Source of the DNA: Teratosphaeria epicoccoides
Taxonomy: Eukaryota; Ascomycota; Dothideomycetes; Mycosphaerellales; Teratosphaeriaceae
Direction: 5' to 3'
Assembly (NCBI GenBank): GCA_021401465.1
Contig: JADDMT010000308.1
Location: 1-13,447, forward strand
DNA length: 13,447 nucleotides
The position numbers and the translations under genes are program-made. Of the stretch, positions 9,976-13,447 are shown piece by piece. Every line of letters starts with the position of its first letter. Within the stretch, counting starts at the first letter, position 1. The notes below the pieces were generated by a model. That model worked only from the letters and a program-made list of their open reading frames with translations, searched no databases and was not told the origin of the DNA.

Positions 9976-10337
9976 TAATATAGATGTATATGCCATATAA
10001 TATGGAAATATCTCGTAGTGTGACAGAGTAATCCGACCTTTTAGTAAGTACAAGACAGCGCTGCTTTCTGCTTATCGTAGAGGTAGCGCTAAGGGTGCTT
10101 ATAACCCCTGACGCTCCTTAATTAGGGAAAGCATGTCCGAGCCTAACCCCGCAGGGGTACTGTAGGGTTAGTGACATAGGGGCGTCCTACGTTAACAACT
10201 AATCCCTCTTAGACGACATACAAGCTAACGTATGTACGAAGGACCCCCTTGCCATATGTAGCAGGGTTACTACATGCTAAGGGCAGGCATTAGAACCCAT
10301 GCGGTTCTAATAGCCCCCTAGTATTAACTGTATCACT
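9976..10337. repeat. Repeat X, right copy (end of the 5' terminal repeat of C)
   Basis: This block aligns with 1673-2034 over 362 bp with no indels. It abuts the C gag leader, which fixes it as the U5-side end of the 5' LTR. It then joins gene Y sequence directly at 10337/10338, whereas in the left repeat the two parts are 1587 bp apart (1.09 kb without the B insertion). The CT/CTCTG bases at the join allow a few bases of micro-homology, suggesting a deletion in this copy. Confidence 0.92.
10098..10103 (-). promoter_or_regulatory. Candidate LTR core promoter (TATAAG), right copy
   Basis: This is the same TATAAG on the minus strand as at 1795-1800, unchanged by RIP. In this copy it lies about 170 bp upstream of the gag ATG of element C, as expected for the transcribing 5' LTR. 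Motif match only. Confidence 0.4.
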
Positions 10338-10629
10338 CTGCTATAACATCGATGACTTCTAGAGTACGCGCGACAAGGGGATTACTAAAGGTACTCTGAC
10401 TATGAACAGGCTACAGGCTAAGTACCGCGAGGTACTCGCCTACCTGCTTGGCGCCCTCTCGTGCTTCACTGCGACTACTAACTGTTCTTACGGCAGTATT
10501 CGCTTCGACTCTCTGCTAACAGGCGAAAACGTTTGTCTAGGTCTAATCGCAGACTTAGTCTAGAAGATATTAAAGGTGCTAACTGTTAGGGTTAAGACCT
10601 TCGCTATAGTACGTATATAGTGCGGGTAC
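10338..10629 (+). pseudogene. Gene Y fragment, right copy
   Basis: These 292 bp match 3622-3913 base for base in length, in the same frame, from CTGCTRTAACATC to TGCGGGTAC. In-frame stops at several positions are shared with the left copy. The 5' part of Y with its TATA box is missing here, and the 3' part is cut off by element F at 10630. The rest of Y should lie to the right of the F/B insertions, outside the window. Confidence 0.92.
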
Positions 10630-10796
10630 TATCACGGGTAAACGACATATACACAGGGGTTCATGTAGTATTCAACAAGTACGATGGGGAGAGAAAGACT
10701 ATCTGCTAGCTGTCCGGTCTTTTATAGCCGGCCTCGTCAGGGGTCGCGTCGCATAGGCCCTAGCCTGTGCCAAGACTTAGGGCCTCGCCCTTCACA
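10630..10796 (-). repeat. Short 3' LTR of element F
   Basis: On the minus strand a G15 purine tract is followed by TGTGAAGGGC, a TATAAAA box and, 167 bp on, ...CCCGTGATA. This then joins gene Y at GTACCCGCA. The end GATA would be GACA, a canonical CA end, after reversing one CpA change. The join to Y is sharp compared with the uninterrupted Y copy at 3913/3914. The target duplication is probably GGTAC (10625-10629), but its partner is outside the window. There is no second LTR copy here to confirm the limits. Confidence 0.65.
10720..10726 (-). promoter_or_regulatory. TATA box (TATAAAA) in the LTR of element F
   Basis: On the minus strand GGCTATAAAAGACC lies about 70 bp into the proposed LTR and about 90 bp before its end. 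That is a normal place for an LTR promoter, leaving a short R-U5. Motif match plus context. Confidence 0.5.
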
Positions 10797-10822
10797 TTAC
10801 CCCCCCCCCCCCCCTTCTTGTT
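10797..10822 (-). other. Polypurine tract of element F, with G15
   Basis: The minus strand reads AACAAGAA, then fifteen G, then TAA, immediately before the TGTGAAGG start of the LTR. This is where plus-strand priming takes place in LTR retrotransposons. A G15 run is unusually long, and its length may be uncertain in the assembly. Confidence 0.6.
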
Positions 10823-11015
10823 CATAGCAAGGAATCCGTCAGTTTCCTTCTAGCACATAAAGTCTAGATCGCGGCCAGGCTGACACGGCTTCCTAACTTC
10901 ACTTCCCTTGTCTAAGTCTACTCTACTTGTCTAAGTCTACTTCACTTTACTTCTTACGCTCTCTTCCTTTCTCTTACATGCTCACCTTAAACCGTAAGCC
11001 CCCCCCCTCTTTCTC
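10823..11015 (-). other. 3' untranslated stretch of element F with purine-rich repeats
   Basis: No convincing frame is seen. The minus strand is purine-rich. A 16-bp direct repeat (CTTGTCTAAGTCTACT on the plus strand) occurs at 10907-10922 and 10926-10941, and a C9 run lies at 10999-11007. It sits between the end of the F frame and the polypurine tract. Confidence 0.45.
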
Positions 11016-11440
11016 CTACCTTCTGGCTTTTCCTCCGGGATTCCGGGCGATACTAACTAGAACTAGATAGCCCCCGCTATCTACTACGTCGACTGCGCCC
11101 TCTAGGGCGTAGATTGCGTCCTATAATCGGTATGTTCTAGAGTCCTTGTCGTTGTGCCCGGCTTTAGCTAATGAATCTGTCTAGTCTACCTAAGCCCGCG
11201 CCTGCTAGCGCTGCGCTAGCAAGCGCCTAAACTGCAAAGCCCTGTATGCGTTACTTAGTGTCCGCGCAAAATGCTCCGCTAACCTAGCTAGCCCCGCCCT
11301 CGCCCATGTCTCCTATGCCTTCTAGACCCGTTCCTAGGACGCTAACAGGTATGACCCGCACCCTAGGGGGTTTTACATGGCTAACATTACAACAGCGCCG
11401 CCACGCATAACGACCTAGTAAAGGTCCTTAAGGCCTAGAG
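11016..11440 (-). pseudogene. Decayed 3' coding frame of element F
   Basis: One minus-strand frame of about 140 codons, from 11438 to TAG 11018-11016, contains no TGA but about nine TAA/TAG, the same pattern as the recognisable RIP-damaged genes nearby. It includes an ATG at 11408, though the true start is probably upstream and cut off by the B array at 11441. The middle is rich in Ala, Arg, Leu and Gln and reads like an amphipathic helix (ETWARAGLARLAEHFARTLS, near 11310-11250). The end is more hydrophobic (DVVDSGGYLVLVSIAR). I do not recognise a domain. Its place just before the polypurine tract and LTR suggests the last gene of F, perhaps a gag-like or accessory protein. Confidence 0.5.
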
Positions 11441-11507
11441 TGTCATGAGTGTCAGGAGTACTATCCGGAGTACTGTAGGATACAGGATCATGTAGGTCCT
11501 AAGTGCT

Positions 11508-11545
11508 ATGAGTCATAGTACCGTCATAGGAGTACTATGAGTCAT
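11508..11545. promoter_or_regulatory. Paired bZIP (Gcn4/AP-1 type) sites ATGAGTCAT
   Basis: ATGAGTCAT occurs at 11508-11516 and 11537-11545, the consensus bound by Gcn4/Cpc1 and AP-1 family bZIP factors. The same pair recurs in LTR 2 (12448-12456, 12477-12485), LTR 3 (13388-13396, 13417-13425) and, reversed, in the solo LTR (3319-3327, 3348-3356). The pair lies upstream of the LTR TATA box, as an enhancer would. Confidence 0.6.
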
Positions 11546-11754
11546 AGGCATAGTCATAGAAGAAAGGATCTGTTATGTAAGGACAGATCCCCGGATCTAT
11601 AGGGTTAGTCTACAGATCTATGGGCTTGCAAGGAAGAAGGGATCTGTCATGTGATAACAGACCCTTAGATCTATAGGGTTAGTCCACAGATCTACAGACA
11701 CGGATCTGTCGGGTCTGTCGACAGATCTAACAGAGCTGCTCTGTCACTCTCTAG

Positions 11755-11760
11755 TATATA
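11755..11760 (+). promoter_or_regulatory. Candidate TATA box of the B LTR
   Basis: CTAGTATATAGGG lies about 315 bp into the LTR, after the repeat array. It is conserved in LTR 2 (12695-12700) and, reversed, in the solo LTR. Motif match only. Confidence 0.45.
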
Positions 11761-11930
11761 GGGATAGCTTTAGGACAGGCAGTTAGGAGCTTCGTGCTTA
11801 ATCTTAATTTAATCCTCTCTTACTTAGAGGAGAGTTAGTTACAAGGTTAACTGCTATTGTCGATATTCTTTACAGCTCCTGAGTCTAACACCTAGTCACC
11901 TTCCTGCTATTAGCACCTACCCTTATAACA

Positions 11931-12109
11931 TTTTGAGCACCACTTCTAGGGAAGCATCAGGAGACTCGGTAAGCGCTTAACATACGCCTATGTTAAGTAG
12001 TTCTTCAACTGTTAGTTCAAGCTCTAGCGACAGTTAACTAACACCACGAGAACAAGTTGCTGCTATACCTTAAATCACGTAGTAGCTTAGATCCATTCAC
12101 CTTAGCGAG
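11931..12109 (+). other. B leader 1 with primer-binding region and stem-loop
   Basis: The leader starts TTTTGAGCACC directly after the LTR, where the primer-binding site should be; I cannot assign a tRNA. A perfect 9-bp stem-loop CTTAACATA-cgcc-TATGTTAAG lies near 11976-11997. In the second unit the stem reads CTTGACATA/TATGTCAAG, so both sides changed together. Confidence 0.6.
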
Positions 12110-12388
12110 ATGGCTCTAGCATCCGTCGCAGGTTCAACTACCGGGAATGGACATAGCAACAACGGCTTCAAGATAGGAAGCCCTACAGAGTTTACAGGAC
12201 AACGATCTCAAGTCGAGATGTTTATCCTACAATGCTAGTTAGCATTTAACGTAGATACAGAACGGTTTACGACACATCATAAGCGAATAATGTACATTGT
12301 CTCTTACCTGAAGGGACTAGCGTTCGAGTTTATCTAGCCTCATCTAACGGATTATCTAGATCACGTCAGTAGCGCCGAAGTGTCATGA
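12110..12388 (+). pseudogene. Truncated gag of element B, unit 1
   Basis: The ATG at 12110 opens a Gypsy-type Gag N-terminus. It starts MALASVAG, then FKIGSPTEFTGQR, EMFILQC and FNVDTERF, ending YLDHVSSAE at the unit edge. The FxGxR...FI pattern is typical of the capsid start of Ty3/Gypsy Gag. Two in-frame TAG codons (after ILQC and after FEFI) stand where Gln is expected and are shared with unit 2. After codon 90 the frame crosses into the next LTR and ends at TGA 12386-12388. There is no capsid C-terminus, zinc knuckle or pol, so the unit would depend on another B element to move. The codons seen are about a quarter of a usual Gag. Confidence 0.85.
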
Positions 12389-12870
12389 GTGTTAGGAGTA
12401 CTGTCCGGAGTACTATAGGATACAGGATCATGTAGGTCCTAAGTGCTATGAGTCATAGTACTATCATAGGAGTACTATGAGTCATAGGCACAGTCATGGA
12501 AGAAAGGATCTGTCATGTGAGGACAGATCCCCGGATCTGTAGGGTTAGTCTACAGATCCATAGGCTTGCAAGGAAGAAGGGATCTGTCACGTGATGACAG
12601 ACCCTTAGATCTATAGGGTTAGTCTACAGATCTATAGACACGGATCTGTCAGGTCTATCGACAGATCTAACAGAGCTGCTCTGTCGCTCTCTAGTATATA
12701 GGGGTAGCTTTAGGACAGGCAGTTAGGAGCTTCGTGCTTAATCTTAATTTAATCCTCTCTTGCTTAGAGGAGAGTCAGTTACAAGGTTAACTGCCATTGT
12801 CGATATTCTTCACAGCTCCCGAGTCTAACACCTAGTCACCTTCCTGCCATCGGCACCTACCCTTATGACA
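12381..12870 (+). repeat. B LTR 2
   Basis: 490 bp, TGTCATGAGTG ... CCTTATGACA, aligned to LTR 1 without length change. Differences are mainly C/T and G/A, with both copies carrying the mutated state at different sites. It carries the same two ATGAGTCAT sites, the GGATCTGT/ACAGATCC array and a CACGTG (TCACGTGA, near 12587). It serves as the right LTR of unit 1 and the left LTR of unit 2. Confidence 0.95.
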
Positions 12871-13049
12871 TTTTGAGCACTACTTCTAGGGAAGCATCAG
12901 GAGACTCGGCGAGCGCTTGACATACGCCTATGTCAAGTAGTTCTTTAACTGTCAGTTCAAGCTCTAGCGACAGTCAACCGACACTACGAGAACAAGTTGC
13001 CGCTATACCTTAAATCACGTAGTAGCTCGAATCCATTCACCTTAGCGAG
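12871..13049 (+). other. B leader 2
   Basis: This is the counterpart of 11931-12109, the same length, starting TTTTGAGCACT. The stem-loop here is CTTGACATA-cgcc-TATGTCAAG, the less mutated form. A second possible stem, ACTGTC ... GACAGT (near 12949-12976), follows it. Confidence 0.6.
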
Positions 13050-13328
13050 ATGGCTCTAGCATCTGTCGCAGGTTTAACTACCGGGAATGGACACGGCAAC
13101 AACGGCTTCAAGATAGGAAGCCCTACAGAGTTCATAGGACAACGATCTCAAGTCGAGATGTTTATCCTACAATGCTAGTTAGCATTTAACGTAGATACAG
13201 AACGGTTTACGACACATCATAAGCGAATGATGTACATTGTCTCTTACCTGAAGGGACTAGCGTTCGAGTTTATCTAGCCTCATCTAACGGATTATCTGGA
13301 TCACGTCAGTAGCGCCGAAGTGTCATGA
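13050..13328 (+). pseudogene. Truncated gag of element B, unit 2
   Basis: Second copy of the 90-codon Gag N-terminus, starting at ATG 13050 and ending at TGA 13326-13328, just inside LTR 3. It carries the same two TAG codons as unit 1. It differs at a few transitions; for example the codons after TGQ/TxEF differ by RIP-type changes. Truncation at the identical base shows that both units descend from one already deleted element. Confidence 0.85.
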
Positions 13329-13447
13329 GTGTCAGGAGTACTGTCCGGAGTACTGTAGGATACAGGATCATGTAGGTCCTAAGTGCTATGAGTCATAGTA
13401 CTATCATAGGAGTACTATGAGTCATAGGCATAGTCATGGAAGAAAGG
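13321..13447 (+). repeat. B LTR 3, partial
   Basis: The first 127 bp of a third B LTR, nearly identical to LTR 2, cut by the window end. It includes both ATGAGTCAT sites. Whether a third truncated unit or a full element follows cannot be seen. Confidence 0.93.

Larger units (their letters stand above)
1673..10629 (-). mobile_element. Chromovirus-type Ty3/Gypsy element C with very long terminal repeats
   Basis: The interior (4850-9975) is a complete but decayed gag-pol on the minus strand. Two direct repeats flank it: 1673-2034 matches 9976-10337 (362 bp each) and 3622-3913 matches 10338-10629 (292 bp each), both without indels. The right repeat abuts the gag leader exactly where a 5' LTR must end. 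The left repeat abuts foreign DNA (RT of element D) with the same terminal bases TAATATAG, where a 3' LTR must end. Read on the minus strand the end is ...TTA, which would be a canonical ...TCA after reversing one CpA-to-TpA change. I infer LTRs of about 2.7 kb (3177 bp with the B insertion) that contain gene Y antisense. The inner edge of the left LTR at 4849/4850 (minus TGCTCAG) is a proposal. The alternative is that 1673-4849 is a separate element carrying Y. Confidence 0.7.
11441..11930 (+). repeat. B LTR 1
   Basis: 490 bp, TGTCATGAGTG ... CCTTATAACA. The first part has two ATGAGTCAT sites (11508-11516, 11537-11545). The middle (about 11565-11730) is an array of alternating GGATCTGT and ACAGATCC/T motifs in inverted orientation, including one paired across about 9 bp, and an imperfect palindrome ACAGAGC-T-GCTCTGT (11730-11744). 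A TATATA follows at 11755-11760, leaving a 170-bp R-U5. Confidence 0.95.
11441..13447 (+). mobile_element. Tandem array of element B: LTR-interior-LTR-interior-LTR
   Basis: Two complete 940-bp units (11441-12380 and 12381-13320) are followed by a third LTR cut off at the window end. Each unit is a 490-bp LTR (TGT...ACA) plus a 450-bp interior. The interior stops at the same base in both units (...AGCGCCGAAG) and passes directly into the next LTR without a polypurine tract. The interior holds a leader and the first ~90 codons of gag. Adjacent units share LTRs, so they arose by recombination between LTRs or by integration of a multimer, not by separate insertions. The array sits in element F at 11440/11441; the target duplication cannot be checked because the right end is missing. 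Confidence 0.93.

Noticed and set aside
1..13447. A reassigned genetic code (TAA/TAG read as Gln)
   Set aside because: Conserved Trp positions are also TAG (chromodomain YLVKWKGY), and His-to-Tyr, Asp-to-Asn and Glu-to-Lys changes occur in the same genes. Those are C-to-T changes on both strands, not a code change.
1..13447. APOBEC-like editing of retrotransposon cDNA
   Set aside because: Editing of cDNA should be strand-biased. Here both C-to-T and G-to-A are abundant in the same frame and also in non-coding LTR sequence, as expected of RIP on duplex DNA.
11441..13447. CRISPR-like or satellite array
   Set aside because: The repeat unit is 940 bp with LTR ends and gag coding. It is a retrotransposon multimer.

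Overview
The window looks like repeat-rich, gene-free chromatin of a filamentous ascomycete fungus. It is built of nested LTR retrotransposons riddled with C-to-T / G-to-A changes at CpA / TpG, as repeat-induced point mutation (RIP) produces. The same reading frames carry stops from Gln codons (CAA/CAG to TAA/TAG) and from conserved Trp codons (TGG to TAG, e.g. in a chromodomain YLVKWKGY motif). Both strands were therefore hit, and a reassigned genetic code is not needed. I see no intact host gene, tRNA, rRNA or CRISPR. The species cannot be named from this sequence.

Layout. 1-1672 (-): 3' part of a Ty3/Gypsy pol (element 'D': RT end, RNase H, integrase), cut inside the RT catalytic YxDD-I-L-V motif. 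1673-4849: a very long terminal repeat of a second element ('C'), which carries on the opposite (+) strand a large decayed gene of unknown function ('Y', 2831-4846) with its own upstream TATA-like box. Y is split by a 490-bp solo LTR ('B', - orientation, perfect ACACA target duplication). 4850-9975 (-): element C interior, a chromovirus-type Ty3/Gypsy gag-pol (Gag with CCHC-like knuckle, protease, RT, RNase H, integrase, chromodomain), with many stops and one frameshift. 9976-10629: the other C terminal repeat, lacking an internal ~1.09-kb block and broken off inside Y. 10630-11440 (-): the 3' end of a third element ('F') inserted into Y, with a short LTR, a G15 polypurine tract and a decayed frame. 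11441-13447 (+): a tandem array LTR-interior-LTR-interior-LTR of element B, each interior holding only the leader and the first ~90 codons of gag.

Inferred order of events: C into D, F into C's right terminal repeat, B into F, and a separate B (now a solo LTR) into C's left terminal repeat. D, C, F and B are my labels, not database names.

The most interesting points are the antisense gene inside the long terminal repeat of C, the tandem truncated-gag array of B, the dependence of RIP on the base before the CpA (ACA is largely spared), and paired bZIP-type ATGAGTCAT sites in every B LTR.
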